Shown piece by piece: positions 13,106-23,349 of a stretch of 64,000 nucleotides of DNA. Position numbers and translations under genes: made by a program. Within the stretch, counting starts at the first letter, position 1, and each line of letters opens with the position of its first letter. The notes under the pieces are model-generated. The model made no database searches and had not been told where the DNA came from. It was given only the letters and a program-made list of their open reading frames with translations. Origin of the DNA: Deinococcus radiopugnans ATCC 19172 (lineage in GTDB: Bacteria > Deinococcota > Deinococci > Deinococcales > Deinococcaceae); the NCBI RefSeq assembly GCF_006335125.1, contig NZ_VDMO01000015.1:1-64000 (forward strand), written 5' to 3'.

Positions 13106-13762
13106 CTACTCCCGGCCCCGCCGCCGTCGCCGCTCATTTGCAGCCGGGCGGCGGGCGGCGGCGGCCTGGGCATTGGCCTCGATCACCCCAAAATCGGTGG
13201 GCTGGATCAGGCGGGTCAATCGGTGTGGGGCCTGGCGTTCCACGTACACGTAGGCGTTGCCGGGTCGCAGGTAGTAGCCGTAAACTTCCGCGTCCCCGAT
13301 CAGGCTGTCGGGCAGGCGCTGGATCAGCACGCGTCCGCCGGTCAGGTGGACGTAGGAGCGTTCGGGGCCGCCGTTCTGCGACGCGGCGCGGGCACGCAGC
13401 CACAGCAGCAGGCCCACCGGATCGTGGTGGTCGGTGGTCAGGGGCGTGCTGGCCTCGTCCTTGCCCTGGCGCAGCGTGACCAGCCCTTCGCGGCGGTCGA
13501 AGATGGTCTCGAAGGCCGCTCGGCCGCGCCCGTCGCCCTCGGCGTAGCTCAGGCTGGTCAGCGTGCGCGGATCGAGACGGCTGGTCTGCACCCGGCGCAG
13601 GTCTGGCAGCATGCCGCTGAAATCGGTCTGGACCCGCACCACCACCGCGCCGCGCTCCGGGCTGACCGTCCACGCCTGTTCCCCGGCGTAGCGCCCCCCC
13701 AGCGTCAGCGTCAGGCTGAAGGCGTCGGCCTCCAGGCGGGGAAAGCTGCCCGGCTGCGCCAC
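13106..13762 (-). CDS. Conserved hypothetical protein (DUF3108-like fold possible)
   Basis: 218 residues with no signal peptide in the annotated frame. The order of beta-rich segments (FSLTLTLGGRYAGEQAWTV, SLSYAEGDGRGRAAFETIFDRREGLVTLRQG, DPVGLLLWLRARA) recalls DUF3108-type outer-envelope proteins, but this is by eye. The C terminus is Arg-rich. It follows deoB by 11 nt on the same strand with a GTG start, so it probably shares its transcript. Function is not known. Confidence 0.6.
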   Translation of the reverse strand: MAQPGSFPRLEADAFSLTLTLGGRYAGEQAWTVSPERGAVVVRVQTDFSGMLPDLRRVQTSRLDPRTLTSLSYAEGDGRGRAAFETIFDRREGLVTLRQGKDEASTPLTTDHHDPVGLLLWLRARAASQNGGPERSYVHLTGGRVLIQRLPDSLIGDAEVYGYYLRPGNAYVYVERQAPHRLTRLIQPTDFGVIEANAQAAAARRPAANERRRRRGRE

Positions 13763-13773
13763 TCCGGACTGAA

Positions 13774-14952
13774 TTACTTCAGCGCCTGCCAGAAGCTCTC
13801 ACCCGGCCCGGTCCACGTCGCGCCCAGCGCTTCGGCAGCCGTCGCGCCGATGTCGGCGAAGGTGGCACGCTCGCCCAGATCGACGCCGCCATCCATGCCC
13901 GGCCGGTACGCCAGCAGCAGCCCGTACTCGCGGGTGTGGTCGGTCCCCGTCCAGGTGGGATCGTTGCCGTGATCGCTGGTGATGATCAGCGCTCCGTCCT
14001 GGGGCACGCTCGCCATAATTTCAGGCAGCGCCGCGTCGAATTCGGCCAAGCAGTTGCTGTAGCCGGCCGGATCGCGGCGGTGGCCGAACTTGGAGTCGAA
14101 GTCCACCAGATTGGTAAAAATCAGCCCCGAGGTGCCGTCCTGGCCCGCCTGTTTCATGCGGTCAATCGTCTTGCGGAGGCCGTCGGCGTTGCTGTCGGTG
14201 TGGATTTCCTCGGTAAAGCCCTGGTGGGCGTAGATGTCGGGAATCTTGCCGATGCCGATCACCGCCTCGCCCGCGTCCTTGACGGCGTCCAGCACCGTGG
14301 GCGGCGGCGTCAGGCTGAAGTCGCGGCGGTGTTCGTTGGCGCGCTCGAAGGGCCACTCGCCCCGGAAAGGCCGGGCGATCACGCGGGCCACGGCGTACGG
14401 GCCGTGCAGCAGGGCGCGGGCGGCCTCGCACCACGCGTACAGCGTCTCCAGCGGCACCACGTCCTCGTGCGCGGCGATCTGGAACACGCTGTCGCCGCTG
14501 GTGTACACGATGGGATCGCCGGTTTCCAGGTGCTCCCGGCCGTAGTCGCGGATCACTTCCGTGCCGCTGTACGGTTTGTTGCACAGGTGGCCGTGGCCGG
14601 TGGCGGCGTCGAAGGGGTCCATCACGGTCGGCGGGAAGCCGTCGGGGAAGATCTGGAAGGCGTGTTCCAGCTGCACGCCCATGAATTCCCAGTGCCCGGT
14701 GGAGGTGTCCTTGCCGGGGCTGACCTCGCGCAGCCGCCCGTAGGCGCCCTCGGCCGGCACGTCCGGCACGGTCTCGGGCGAGGTGTGGACCGTGGGCACG
14801 CGGCCCAGCCCCAGCCGCGCCAGGTTGGGAAGCCGCACGGGTGCGGCCTCCAGCGTGTGGTTGATGGTGTGGGACCCCACGTCCCCGAACGCCTGCGCGT
14901 CGGGCAGCTCGCCCGCCCCCACGGAATCCAGCACGATAATGGTCAGCAACAT
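13774..14952 (-). CDS. deoB: Phosphopentomutase
   Basis: 392 residues; interconverts (deoxy)ribose-1-phosphate and -5-phosphate in nucleoside salvage. It belongs to the alkaline phosphatase superfamily: N-terminal [12 protein letters not shown] supplies a metal Asp, [12 protein letters not shown] carries the phosphorylated Thr, and [20 protein letters not shown] supplies the second metal set. The ATG at 14952 begins the conserved [10 protein letters not shown]; the longer upstream frame is unrelated. Confidence 0.95.
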   Translation of the reverse strand: MLLTIIVLDSVGAGELPDAQAFGDVGSHTINHTLEAAPVRLPNLARLGLGRVPTVHTSPETVPDVPAEGAYGRLREVSPGKDTSTGHWEFMGVQLEHAFQIFPDGFPPTVMDPFDAATGHGHLCNKPYSGTEVIRDYGREHLETGDPIVYTSGDSVFQIAAHEDVVPLETLYAWCEAARALLHGPYAVARVIARPFRGEWPFERANEHRRDFSLTPPPTVLDAVKDAGEAVIGIGKIPDIYAHQGFTEEIHTDSNADGLRKTIDRMKQAGQDGTSGLIFTNLVDFDSKFGHRRDPAGYSNCLAEFDAALPEIMASVPQDGALIITSDHGNDPTWTGTDHTREYGLLLAYRPGMDGGVDLGERATFADIGATAAEALGATWTGPGESFWQALK

Positions 14953-14959
14953 GCGCTTC

Positions 14960-14965
14960 AGTGTA
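14960..14965 (-). promoter_or_regulatory. Leaderless -10 for deoB
   Basis: TACACT on the minus strand, 7 nt before the ATG at 14952. Confidence 0.5.
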
Positions 14966-15005
14966 AGGCGTGGTCGCCTGTGGGCAGGGGGTTGATGGAT
15001 GGACC

Positions 15006-15069
15006 TTGAAGGCCGGTGGGCCGGGGCCGGGCGGGCCGCCGCAAATCCCCCTTCTCTCACGGCCTTCAA
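15006..15069. repeat. Inverted repeat in the deoB/lptB divergent region
   Basis: TTGAAGGCC (15006-15014) and GGCCTTCAA (15061-15069) are 9-bp perfect arms 46 nt apart. The same TTGAAGGCC word occurs at other intergenic sites, such as near 7011 and in the 8837-8894 hairpin. Confidence 0.4.
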
Positions 15070-15082
15070 ACCCGCTGCGTGG

Positions 15083-15088
15083 TACGCT
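15083..15088 (+). promoter_or_regulatory. Leaderless -10 for lptB
   Basis: TACGCT, 6 nt before the GTG at 15095. Confidence 0.5.
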
Positions 15089-15094
15089 GCCCGC

Positions 15095-15895
<801 letters not shown>

Positions 15896-15911
15896 CGGGA
15901 GGCATTGAGGC

Positions 15912-17792
15912 GTGCTGTGGCTGTTTCTGCCCTTCGTGGTGGTGTTGTCGGGCGTGGTGGCCTACGCGGCCGACACCATTGCCCGCAAGGCCGGGCGCAA
16001 GCACATCCGCCTCTTCGGGCTGCGGCCCAAAACCACGGCGCTGCTGGTCGCGGTGGCGTCGGGCATGGCGATCAGCGCGGCCAGTCTGGCGGCCTTCTTG
16101 CTGCTTAACCGGAGCGCCGTGGCCACCATTGCCGAGGCCGATCAGCTGCGCCCACGCATCGAGTCGCTGCGCCAGGAGGTGGGCGCGGTGCAGGGTGAGC
16201 TGAAGTCGGTGCAGCGGGAGCGCGATCAGGCGCAGCGCGAGGCGGACCAGTCGGCAAAATTGCAGGCCCAGGCCGAGGCCAGCCTGAAGACGATTCGCAG
16301 TCAGCTGAACACCACGCGGGCCGCCGAAAAGACCCTGCGTGAGGAGACCAGAACCCTGCAGGGGCAGGTCGACGAGCAGACCGCCACCCTGAAGACCCTG
16401 GAGGCCCGCGCCGCCGAGAACCGTCAGAAGCTCGCGGCCTCCGAAAAGGCCCTGAAAGCCAGCCGGGCCCGCGCGCAGATACTGGACAGTCAGGTGGTGG
16501 AACTCAACACCCGCGTCGCCCTGGCCGAACAGGAGGCGCAGTCGGCCCAGGAGCGCGCGGATGGGGCGCAGGCCACGGCGCAGGCGCAGCAGGACCGGGC
16601 GGCGGCGGCGCAGGCCAGTGCCCGGGCCGAGCAGGACAAGGCCGTGGCCGCCCAGGCACAGGCCCGGAAGCAGGTGCAGGCCGCGCAGGCCCAGGCCGAG
16701 CAGCAGGTGGCGGCGGCCCAGGCCAGCGTGCAGCAGGCGCGGCAAAGCGCCGCCGCGCAGATCAGGGCCGCCGGGAGGCAGGTCACGGACCTCAAGGCCC
16801 AGGTGGCCACCCTGGAACAGTCCCGTCAGCAGGCGGCCAACGCCCTGACCGTGGCGCTGGCCGCCGCCAGCGCCGCCAAACAGCAGCAGCAGGCCGCCCA
16901 GCAGGCCCGCGATCAGCTCACGGCGCAGCGCGACGCCCTGACAGCCCAGCGCGACAAGCTGGTGGCCGATCAGGCCCGGCTGGTCCGGGAGCGCGATCAG
17001 GCGGCGCGGGAGCGCACCCAGGCCACGGCGGACCGCGACAAGGTCCGCCGGGACCTGACGGCCCTGCAGCAGCAGCAGCGCCAGCTGCAGGCCAGCAACG
17101 ACGAACTCAAGAACAGCAACGACTCGCTGGCCCGCGCCCTGGCCGACGCCCGCGCCAGCCTGGGCAAGCTGCAGGACGAGAACCTGTCCAGCCGCACCGA
17201 ACTGAGCGCCAGCCGCAACACCGATCTGGCCTATCCCAAAAACGAGCTGGTCTACGCCGCCGTGGTGCCGGGCGTGCGCAACCTGGACCAGTTTCTGAAG
17301 GACGCGGCGGGGGCGGCCCAGGCGCGCGGCGCCCGCGGCACGGCCAGTTCCCCCAGCGCCCGCCTGAGCGGCAGCGCCCGCACCGCGCTGGAGACCAAGC
17401 TGCGCGGCCTGAACGCCAGCACCTTCGTGCAGTGCCGCGCTGCCCAGAACGCCGCCGTGGGCTTTCCGGTGGACCTGAGCTGCGACGCCCGCCCCAACAC
17501 CGTGCTGTACCGCGGGGGCGAGATCATCCGGCGCGTCAACGTCACGCTGAGCAGCGACCCGCGCGTTCTTCAGGACCAGATCAACGACCTGGTGCGCGAC
17601 GCCGTGACCGACATCACCACGCGCGGCGTGCCCAGCGAGTACATCCTGAACAAGGGGCTGGACGTGTCCGAGCTGGTGACCCTGCTGGAGCGCCTGGGCC
17701 GGCGCACCGGCACCACCGCCGTAGTGGGCGTGGCCGCGCGGGACGACGTGAGGCCCAGCATGCGGGTGGACCTGTACCCGGTGCTGCCGTAA
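15912..17792 (+). CDS. DUF3084-type membrane-anchored coiled-coil protein
   Basis: 626 residues. Two N-terminal hydrophobic segments (about 1-20 and 42-66) flank a conserved [19 protein letters not shown] motif typical of DUF3084 proteins. Residues 75-420 form a long Ala/Gln/Arg-rich coiled coil, and residues 430-626 a globular C-terminal domain with cysteines FVQCRAAQN and DLSCDA. The GTG start follows GGGAGG. Its pairing with lptB suggests a role in envelope assembly, but that is inference from position. Confidence 0.82.
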   Translation: MLWLFLPFVVVLSGVVAYAADTIARKAGRKHIRLFGLRPKTTALLVAVASGMAISAASLAAFLLLNRSAVATIAEADQLRPRIESLRQEVGAVQGELKSVQRERDQAQREADQSAKLQAQAEASLKTIRSQLNTTRAAEKTLREETRTLQGQVDEQTATLKTLEARAAENRQKLAASEKALKASRARAQILDSQVVELNTRVALAEQEAQSAQERADGAQATAQAQQDRAAAAQASARAEQDKAVAAQAQARKQVQAAQAQAEQQVAAAQASVQQARQSAAAQIRAAGRQVTDLKAQVATLEQSRQQAANALTVALAAASAAKQQQQAAQQARDQLTAQRDALTAQRDKLVADQARLVRERDQAARERTQATADRDKVRRDLTALQQQQRQLQASNDELKNSNDSLARALADARASLGKLQDENLSSRTELSASRNTDLAYPKNELVYAAVVPGVRNLDQFLKDAAGAAQARGARGTASSPSARLSGSARTALETKLRGLNASTFVQCRAAQNAAVGFPVDLSCDARPNTVLYRGGEIIRRVNVTLSSDPRVLQDQINDLVRDAVTDITTRGVPSEYILNKGLDVSELVTLLERLGRRTGTTAVVGVAARDDVRPSMRVDLYPVLP

Positions 17793-17796
17793 GCAG

Positions 17797-17823
17797 AAAA
17801 AAGCCCTCTCCGGGGGGAGAGGG
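17797..17823 (-). terminator. Intrinsic terminator of the cyclophilin gene
   Basis: The arms CCCTCTCC (17804-17811) and GGAGAGGG (17816-17823) are followed, on the minus strand, by six T (17802-17797). It also follows the plus-strand DUF3084 stop, but lacks a T-run in that direction. Confidence 0.75.
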
Positions 17824-17840
17824 TCGGGCGAGGGAACGGC

Positions 17841-18539
17841 TCAGCTGCCGCCGGACACCAGAATCTCCACGCTCTTGAGTTCGTCTGCCGCTTTCCCGAC
17901 AACCGGACCCCGACCGTCGTCGTTGCGGGTCAGTTGGTCCAGCACATCCTGGCCCGCGATGACCCGGCCAAAGACCGTGTACTGCCCGCTCAGGAAGTCG
18001 GCGGGGGCCACGGTGATGAAAAACTGGCTGCCCTGCGAATCCAGGCTGGCGGCCCGCGCCATGCCCAGCACGCCCGCCGCGTCGAACTTCAGCCCGTTGG
18101 CCGGTTCCGCCGAGAAGCTGTAGCCGGGGCCGCCGGTGCCCCAGCTGCTCTTCTGCGCCGGGTCTGCGCTCAGTGGATCGCCGCCCTGCGCCATGAAGCC
18201 GTCGATCACCCGGTGAAACCGCGTGCCGTCGTAGAAGTGGTTCAGCGCCAGGAACACGAAGTTGTTGACCGCCTTGGGCGCGGCCTTGGCGTTCAGTTCC
18301 ACGGTGATGTCGCCCTTTTCAGTCTTCAGCACGGCGCGGTAGATCTTGGCCGGATCGACGACCTGCGCGGCCTTCTCGAAGGTCCGGACCGGCTGCTCGC
18401 TCAGCGGCTTGACGGGGGTGAAGGTGGGTGCGGGGGGGACCGGGGGCGGCGGGGTCTGGGCCTGGGTGGCCGGGGCGCAGGCCACCAGCATCAGCAACGC
18501 GGCGGACAGGACCAGGGCGGCGGGTCTGGTGGGGTTCAT
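17841..18539 (-). CDS. Peptidyl-prolyl cis-trans isomerase (cyclophilin), lipoprotein
   Basis: 232 residues. The signal peptide ends in lipobox LVAC (about residue 21), then a Pro/Thr-rich linker, then a cyclophilin domain (about 75-230). Diagnostic pieces are GDITVELNAKAAPKAVNNFVFLA, FYDGTRFHRVIDGFMAQGGDP, MARAASLDSQGSQFFITVAPADFL and YTVFGRVIAGQDVLDQL. It folds exported proteins at the envelope. It is convergent with the DUF3084 gene. Confidence 0.92.
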   Translation of the reverse strand: MNPTRPAALVLSAALLMLVACAPATQAQTPPPPVPPAPTFTPVKPLSEQPVRTFEKAAQVVDPAKIYRAVLKTEKGDITVELNAKAAPKAVNNFVFLALNHFYDGTRFHRVIDGFMAQGGDPLSADPAQKSSWGTGGPGYSFSAEPANGLKFDAAGVLGMARAASLDSQGSQFFITVAPADFLSGQYTVFGRVIAGQDVLDQLTRNDDGRGPVVGKAADELKSVEILVSGGS

Positions 18540-18596
18540 GGGGGCCAGTATTCCAGGCTTTGATGGGAGAACGGGGAGAGCCTCAGTCCAGGAGGT

Positions 18597-19067
18597 TCAG
18601 TCCAGCGGCAGGCTGGTGGTGTACTTCTCCTGCTTGACCAGAATGGTGCTGGCGGTGTTGCGCACGCCGGGAATGGCGGCCAGCGTGTTGACCAGAAAGT
18701 GCTGATAGGCGTCCAGGTCAGGCACGCTGACCTTCAGCAGGTAGTCGATGTCGCCCAGGCACAGGTAGCATTCCAGCACCTCGGGGCGGGCCTGCATCTG
18801 CGCGGCGAAGTCGTTGAAGCCCTGGCGGGTCTGCTTGTCCAGCGTGACGCGCACCAGCACCAGCAGGTCGCGCCCCACCTTCTTGTGATCCAGCAGGGCC
18901 ACGTAGCGCTGAATGATGCCCTCCTCCTCCAGCCGACGCACGCGGCGCAGTGTCGGCGCGGGCGTCAGGCCGATCTCGTCGGCCAGTTCGGTGTTGGGCA
19001 GCCGGGCGTCGCGCTGCAGGATGGTCAGAATCTGCTTGTCCGTCGAGTCGAGGGTGTTTTGAGACAT
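18597..19067 (-). CDS. Lrp/AsnC family transcriptional regulator
   Basis: 156 residues. An N-terminal helix-turn-helix begins LDSTDKQILTILQRDAR and includes TELADEIGLTPAPTLRRVRRLEEEGIIQRYVALLD. A C-terminal RAM effector domain contains VLVRVTL and ECYLCLGDIDYLLKV. The start at 19067 is preferred over 19079 because GGGA lies about 7 nt before it. It is divergent from alanine dehydrogenase; regulators of this type (AldR/BkdR) often control ald. A dyad lies between the genes. Confidence 0.9.
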   Translation of the reverse strand: MSQNTLDSTDKQILTILQRDARLPNTELADEIGLTPAPTLRRVRRLEEEGIIQRYVALLDHKKVGRDLLVLVRVTLDKQTRQGFNDFAAQMQARPEVLECYLCLGDIDYLLKVSVPDLDAYQHFLVNTLAAIPGVRNTASTILVKQEKYTTSLPLD

Positions 19068-19101
19068 CTTGCGTCCCATCTTCGCACATGGGCGCAATAG
19101 A

Positions 19102-19139
19102 ATTGCTGTAAGCCCCCCTTAAAGCCGCTTTCCAGCAAT
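19102..19139. promoter_or_regulatory. Candidate Lrp-type operator between the regulator and ald
   Basis: ATTGCTG (19102-19108) and CAGCAAT (19133-19139) are perfect 7-bp inverted arms 24 nt apart in the shared upstream region. The spacing suits binding by a dimer-of-dimers regulator, but no binding data exist. Confidence 0.4.
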
Positions 19140-19241
19140 CCAAAACGGTGGCAAAGTTGCTAGGATGCGCCGTTCGAGCGTTTTTCATTCCAGCACTTTT
19201 CAGTACTTTTCTGGCCCCCCGAGCGGCCCAGGAGGATTCCC

Positions 19242-20369
19242 ATGCAGATCGGACTTCCCAAAGAAATCAAGGTCAAGGAAAACCGCGTCGCCCTCACGCC
19301 GGGCGGGGTGGGCACGCTGGTGCGGCGCGGCCACAGCGTCGTCGTTCAGGAGGGCGCAGGGGTGGGCAGCGGCCTGCGCGACCAGGAATACATCGACGCG
19401 GGCGCCACCATTGGCAGCGCCGAGGACGCCTGGGCCGCCGAGATGGTGGTCAAGGTCAAGGAGCCCATTGCCGCCGAGTACAAGTATTTGCGCGATGACC
19501 TGCTGCTGTTCACCTACCTGCACCTGGCCGCCGACCGGCCACTGACCGAGGCGCTGCTCGCGGCGGGCACCACTGGCGTGGCCTACGAGACCGTACAGGC
19601 CGAGGATCTCAGTCTGCCGTTGCTGACCCCCATGAGCGAGGTGGCGGGCCGCCTGAGCGTGCAGGCCGGGGCGTACCACCTGCAGAAGCCGGTGGGCGGG
19701 CGCGGCGTGCTGCTGGGCGGCGTGCCCGGCGTGCAGCCGGGACATGTGGTGATTCTGGGCGGCGGCGTGGTGGGCACCAACGCGGCCAAGATGGCGATGG
19801 GCCTGGGCGCGCGGGTCACCATCCTGGACGTCAGCCACCGCCGACTGACCTACCTGGACGACGTGTTCTTTGGCCGCCTGCGCACCATGATGAGCAGTGA
19901 GGGCAACATCCGCGCCCTGCTGCCCGAGACTGACCTGCTGATCGGGGCCGTGCTGATTCCCGGCGCCAAGGCCCCGCATCTGGTCACCCGTGACATGCTG
20001 GGCCTGATGCAGGAGGGCAGCGTGATCGCCGACGTGGCGGTGGATCAGGGCGGTTGCGTGGAGACCATTCACGCCACCACCCACGACGATCCCACCTACG
20101 TGGAAGGCGGCGTGGTGCATTACGGCGTCGCCAACATGCCGGGGGCCGTGCCGCGCACCAGCACCTTCGCCCTGACCAACGCCACTTTCCCCTACGTCCA
20201 GCTGCTGGCCGATCACGGCCTCGACGTGCTGCGCGGTCATGCGGCGCTGCAACTGGGCGTCAACACCCACCGGGGCCAGCTGACCTACCAGGGCGTGGCC
20301 GACGCCTTCGGCCTGCCGTATGTCCAGACTGAGGAAGCCCTGGGCCGGTGGAGCGCCCAGGCGCAGTAG
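19242..20369 (+). CDS. ald: Alanine dehydrogenase
   Basis: 375 residues; NAD-dependent reversible oxidative deamination of alanine to pyruvate. The opening [42 protein letters not shown], the Rossmann motif [20 protein letters not shown] and [16 protein letters not shown] are characteristic. AGGAGG lies 7 nt before the ATG. Divergent from the Lrp-family regulator. Confidence 0.96.
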   Translation: MQIGLPKEIKVKENRVALTPGGVGTLVRRGHSVVVQEGAGVGSGLRDQEYIDAGATIGSAEDAWAAEMVVKVKEPIAAEYKYLRDDLLLFTYLHLAADRPLTEALLAAGTTGVAYETVQAEDLSLPLLTPMSEVAGRLSVQAGAYHLQKPVGGRGVLLGGVPGVQPGHVVILGGGVVGTNAAKMAMGLGARVTILDVSHRRLTYLDDVFFGRLRTMMSSEGNIRALLPETDLLIGAVLIPGAKAPHLVTRDMLGLMQEGSVIADVAVDQGGCVETIHATTHDDPTYVEGGVVHYGVANMPGAVPRTSTFALTNATFPYVQLLADHGLDVLRGHAALQLGVNTHRGQLTYQGVADAFGLPYVQTEEALGRWSAQAQ

Positions 20370-20446
20370 TCCCAGCCCACAGGGTCAATCCTGGGGGTGA
20401 ACGGAGCGGAGGCTCCCGGCCACACCCCTGAGAAGAGAGGGCTACA

Positions 20447-20962
20447 GTGAACTCTGTGACCCGTCCCCGATCCGGCGACTATCCGCCCTTCTACGCCCGC
20501 TACGCTGGCCTCGCGCCCGAGGATGACGTGGTGGGCGCGATGCTGGCGCAGGCCCCGCTGACCCGCGCCGCGATTCTGAGTTTCGCGGAGCGCCCCGACT
20601 TCCGCTACGCCCCCGACAAGTGGAGCGTGAAGGGGGTGATGGGTCACATGGCCGACACCGAGCGTGTGTTCGGCTTCCGGGCGCTGTGGTTTGCCCGCGC
20701 CGATCCCTCGCCTCTGCCCGGCTTCGAGCAGGACGGCTGGATGGCCGCCAGCGACTTTGAGGCGCAACCGCTGGAAGCCCTGCTGGCCGGCTTCGAGGCC
20801 GCCCGCACCAGCAACCTGCACCTGCTGCGCCAGCTTGCGCCGGAGGCCTGGGAACGGCGTGGGCAGGCCAGCGGGCATGACTTCACGGTGCGGGCCTACG
20901 CCCACCTGTTGCTGGGCCACGAGCGGGCGCACCTTCAGATTCTGGCCGAGCGGTATACTTGA
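20447..20962 (+). CDS. DinB superfamily protein
   Basis: 171-residue four-helix protein. The metal site is apparent: H67 in VMGHMADTERVF plus H158 and H162 in LLGHERAHLQIL, as in DinB/YfiT-type proteins. Some relatives are thiol S-transferases that use bacillithiol, a thiol found in Deinococcus, so a detoxification role is plausible but unproven. The GTG at 20447 has GAGAGG upstream. Confidence 0.85.
   Translation: MNSVTRPRSGDYPPFYARYAGLAPEDDVVGAMLAQAPLTRAAILSFAERPDFRYAPDKWSVKGVMGHMADTERVFGFRALWFARADPSPLPGFEQDGWMAASDFEAQPLEALLAGFEAARTSNLHLLRQLAPEAWERRGQASGHDFTVRAYAHLLLGHERAHLQILAERYT
20953..20958 (+). promoter_or_regulatory. Possible -10 for the amidohydrolase transcript
   Basis: TATACT overlaps the end of the DinB gene, about 100 nt before the amidohydrolase start. 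No good -35 at 16-18 nt was found. Confidence 0.3.
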
Positions 20963-20973
20963 CCCCGTCGTTC

Positions 20974-21039
20974 CTGAGACAACAGTCGCATCAATTTCTG
21001 GCCCTGACCGTCGTGGTTGGGGCCAGTTCTGTTTCTCAG
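20974..21039 (+). promoter_or_regulatory. Structured 5' leader of the amidohydrolase gene
   Basis: Two nested stems can form. The outer pairs 20974-20985 (CTGAGACAACAG) with 21029-21039 (CTGTTTCTCAG) with one bulge, and the inner pairs CTGGCCC (20998-21004) with GGGCCAG (21020-21026). It lies between the DinB stop and the AAGGAGG of the next gene. It does not look like the guanine riboswitch and has no T-run, so it may be an unknown leader element or chance. Confidence 0.35.
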
Positions 21040-21059
21040 ACGCTGAACAAGGAGGCCCC

Positions 21060-22454
21060 ATGAACCCCACCCGCACCGTCCTGCGCCGCATCCACGCCCT
21101 GATTCCCATGACCGGCGAACGCCTGTCGCCCACGCCGCCGCTGTCCGACGCCGCCCTGGTATTGGAGGGCCAGCAGATCGTCTGGGTGGGGCTGGATTCG
21201 CAGTTGCCCGCTGAACTGCTGGGCGGCGCGACCGTGCGTGACCTGAGCGGCCACGTCGTCCTGCCCGGTCTGGTCAACACCCACCACCACCTGTACCAGA
21301 CGCTCACCCGCTGTCTGGCGGTGGATTCCGGGCTGTTCGACTGGCTCAAGACCCTGTACCCCATCTGGCTGAACCTGACCCCCGAGGCCGCCTACGACAG
21401 CGCCCAACTGGGGCTGGCGGAACTGGCACTGAGCGGCTGCACCACGTCCTCGGATCACCTGTACCTGTACCCCAACGGCGTGACGCTGGACGACACCATC
21501 CGCGCGGCGGGTGACCTGGGCCTGCGCTTTCATGCCACGCGCGGCAGCATGAGCCTGGGCGAGTCCCAGGGCGGCCTGCCGCCAGACCGCGCGGTGGAGC
21601 GCGAGGACGCCATCCTGGCCGATTCGGCGCGGCTGATCGACACCTTCCACGATCCGGCCCGCCTTGCCATGACGCGCATTGCCCTGGCCCCCTGCTCGCC
21701 GTTCTCGGTGACCGGTGACCTGATGCGGGAGAGTGCCGTGCTGGCCCGCGAGAAAGGGGTGATGCTGCACACCCATCTGGCCGAGACCGCCGACGAGGAC
21801 GCCTTCTGCCTGTCCAAGTTCGGCCTGCGCCCGCTGGACTACGCCGAGTCGCTGGGCTGGACGGGGCCGGACGTGTGGTTCGCTCACGGCGTGCATTTCA
21901 GCGCGGGGGATGCCGTGCGCTTGGGCGCCTGCGGCTGCGGCGTGGCGCACTGCCCCAGCAGCAACATGCGGCTGGCCAGCGGCATTGCGCCCACCCGCAC
22001 GCTGCTGGAGGCCGGGGTGCGGGTGGCGCTGGGCGTGGACGGCAGCGCCAGCAACGACGGCTCGCACCTGCTGGCCGAGGCGCGGCAGGCGCTGCTGAGT
22101 TCGCGGGTGCGCGGCGTGCCGGGACAGGCTCCCAACGCAGCAGACGCCCTGACCGCCCACGACGCGCTGTGGCTGGCGACACGCGGCGGGGCGTCGGTGC
22201 TGAACCTGGACGACATCGGGCAGCTCGCGCCGGGCTTCGCCGCCGACGTGATCGCCATTGACCTGCGCGATCTGGGGTATTCGGGGGCACGGCACGATCC
22301 GCTGGCCGCCCTGACCCTGTGCGCGCCGCCGCGTGTGGCCCTGAACATCGTGAACGGGCGCGTGATCGTGGATGGGGGAGAGGTGCTGGGCGTGGAACTG
22401 CCCGCGCTGGTGGAGCGCCACGACGCCCACAGCCGCCGGATGATCGGAGGTTAA
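21060..22454 (+). CDS. 8-oxoguanine deaminase-like amidohydrolase
   Basis: 464-residue member of the metal-dependent amidohydrolase (cytosine/guanine/TRZ/AtzB) family. The metal set is visible: NTHHHLYQT, HTHLAETADED, FAHGVHFS and GVDGSASND. SGCTTSSDHLYL, CPSSNMRLASGIAPTRTLLEAG and the general length fit the 8-oxoguanine deaminase / hydroxydechloroatrazine group best. It may clear oxidised guanine, which would suit an oxidation-tolerant organism; the substrate is inference. AAGGAGG precedes the ATG. Its end overlaps a convergent gene by 4 nt. Confidence 0.85.
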   Translation: MNPTRTVLRRIHALIPMTGERLSPTPPLSDAALVLEGQQIVWVGLDSQLPAELLGGATVRDLSGHVVLPGLVNTHHHLYQTLTRCLAVDSGLFDWLKTLYPIWLNLTPEAAYDSAQLGLAELALSGCTTSSDHLYLYPNGVTLDDTIRAAGDLGLRFHATRGSMSLGESQGGLPPDRAVEREDAILADSARLIDTFHDPARLAMTRIALAPCSPFSVTGDLMRESAVLAREKGVMLHTHLAETADEDAFCLSKFGLRPLDYAESLGWTGPDVWFAHGVHFSAGDAVRLGACGCGVAHCPSSNMRLASGIAPTRTLLEAGVRVALGVDGSASNDGSHLLAEARQALLSSRVRGVPGQAPNAADALTAHDALWLATRGGASVLNLDDIGQLAPGFAADVIAIDLRDLGYSGARHDPLAALTLCAPPRVALNIVNGRVIVDGGEVLGVELPALVERHDAHSRRMIGG

Positions 22455-22885
22455 CCCAGCGTTTGCTTACGGGCCAGCCGAGCTTTTGCCATTTGGTACG
22501 CCTCATCGAGCAGGGGGCCGAGCCTGTCAAATGTCGCGGTGCTGGGATTCAACACGCAGACCCAGTGGGCGCCGGCATACACCGGGTGCGGCATCAGGGT
22601 GTCCAGCGCGGTGAACGCCTGCGGCTGTTCTCCAGCAAACAGCTGCTGAAAGGTGGAGCGCCCCACCCCGATGTTCAGCCGGAAAACGCCGGGCCGGTTC
22701 AGGTCTGAGGCCGCATCATGGTCATCGCTGATCACGAGGGTGGCGAAGGGCCTGCGGTGATCGGCGGGCTGCCTGGCATCCGGCGGCGCGAAGAAGAACA
22801 GGGCCGACAGGGCCTCCGTGACCTCGGCGTGGTAGGGAGGCGCAGTCAGGTAGGTGGCAATTGCGGCGACATCTGGCGAGGTCAT
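22451..22885 (-). CDS. DUF6194 family protein
   Basis: 144 residues from the ATG at 22885 (in-frame starts at 22909 and 22915 are possible). The body LFFFAPP, RPFATLVISDDHDAASDLNRPGVFRLNIGVGRS, LDTLMPHPVYAGAHWVCVLNPSTATF and LLDEAYQMAKAR matches the DUF6194 family, widespread in actinomycetes. Function is not known. Confidence 0.8.
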   Translation of the reverse strand: MTSPDVAAIATYLTAPPYHAEVTEALSALFFFAPPDARQPADHRRPFATLVISDDHDAASDLNRPGVFRLNIGVGRSTFQQLFAGEQPQAFTALDTLMPHPVYAGAHWVCVLNPSTATFDRLGPLLDEAYQMAKARLARKQTLG

Positions 22886-22973
22886 GACCTTAGCTTTCTT
22901 GAGATTCATGTGCAAATTCCGGGGCGAGCTCTTGGGCGGAGCTTCATTTTTCGCTAGTCCGAGGCGGGCAGCG

Positions 22974-22979
22974 TAGCCT
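22974..22979 (+). promoter_or_regulatory. Leaderless -10 for the cupin gene
   Basis: TAGCCT, 7 nt before the ATG at 22987. Confidence 0.5.
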
Positions 22980-22986
22980 GAACCGC

Positions 22987-23349
22987 ATGAAACACATCCC
23001 CAGCCAAGAACTGACCGCCCGCCCCGCTCCCGAGGCCAATTTCACCGGACAGGTCTGGATGGAACGGCAGGCCGAGGGGGTGCTGCGTGTGACCTTCACC
23101 CCCGGCGCGCGGACGGCGTGGCACACGCACCCGCAAGGGCAAACATTGGTCGTCCTGAGCGGCGTGGGCCGGGTGCAGAAGCGCGGCGAGGCGGCCCTGA
23201 CCATGACCGCCGGGGACGTGGTGCAGATTGACGCGGGCGAGGAACACTGGCACGGCGCGGCCCCCGATTCGCTGATGCAACACCTCGCCATCAACGCGGG
23301 CGAAACGGTGTGGATGGCGAAGGTGACGGACGCGGAATACGGTGGCTAG
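22987..23349 (+). CDS. Cupin-domain protein
   Basis: 120-residue single cupin. Metal-binding motif 1 is GARTAWHTHPQGQTLVVLSGVG and motif 2 is GDVVQIDAGEEHWHGAAPD, so the four ligands (two His, Gln/Glu, His) are probably kept. It resembles the small carboxymuconolactone-neighbour cupins. Substrate unknown. It overlaps the nadR stop by 4 nt at its 3' end. Confidence 0.9.
   Translation: MKHIPSQELTARPAPEANFTGQVWMERQAEGVLRVTFTPGARTAWHTHPQGQTLVVLSGVGRVQKRGEAALTMTAGDVVQIDAGEEHWHGAAPDSLMQHLAINAGETVWMAKVTDAEYGG

Noticed and set aside
20974..21039. Guanine riboswitch for the amidohydrolase
   Set aside because: The stems do not show the conserved loop-loop or core residues of purine riboswitches; only an unnamed structured leader is claimed.
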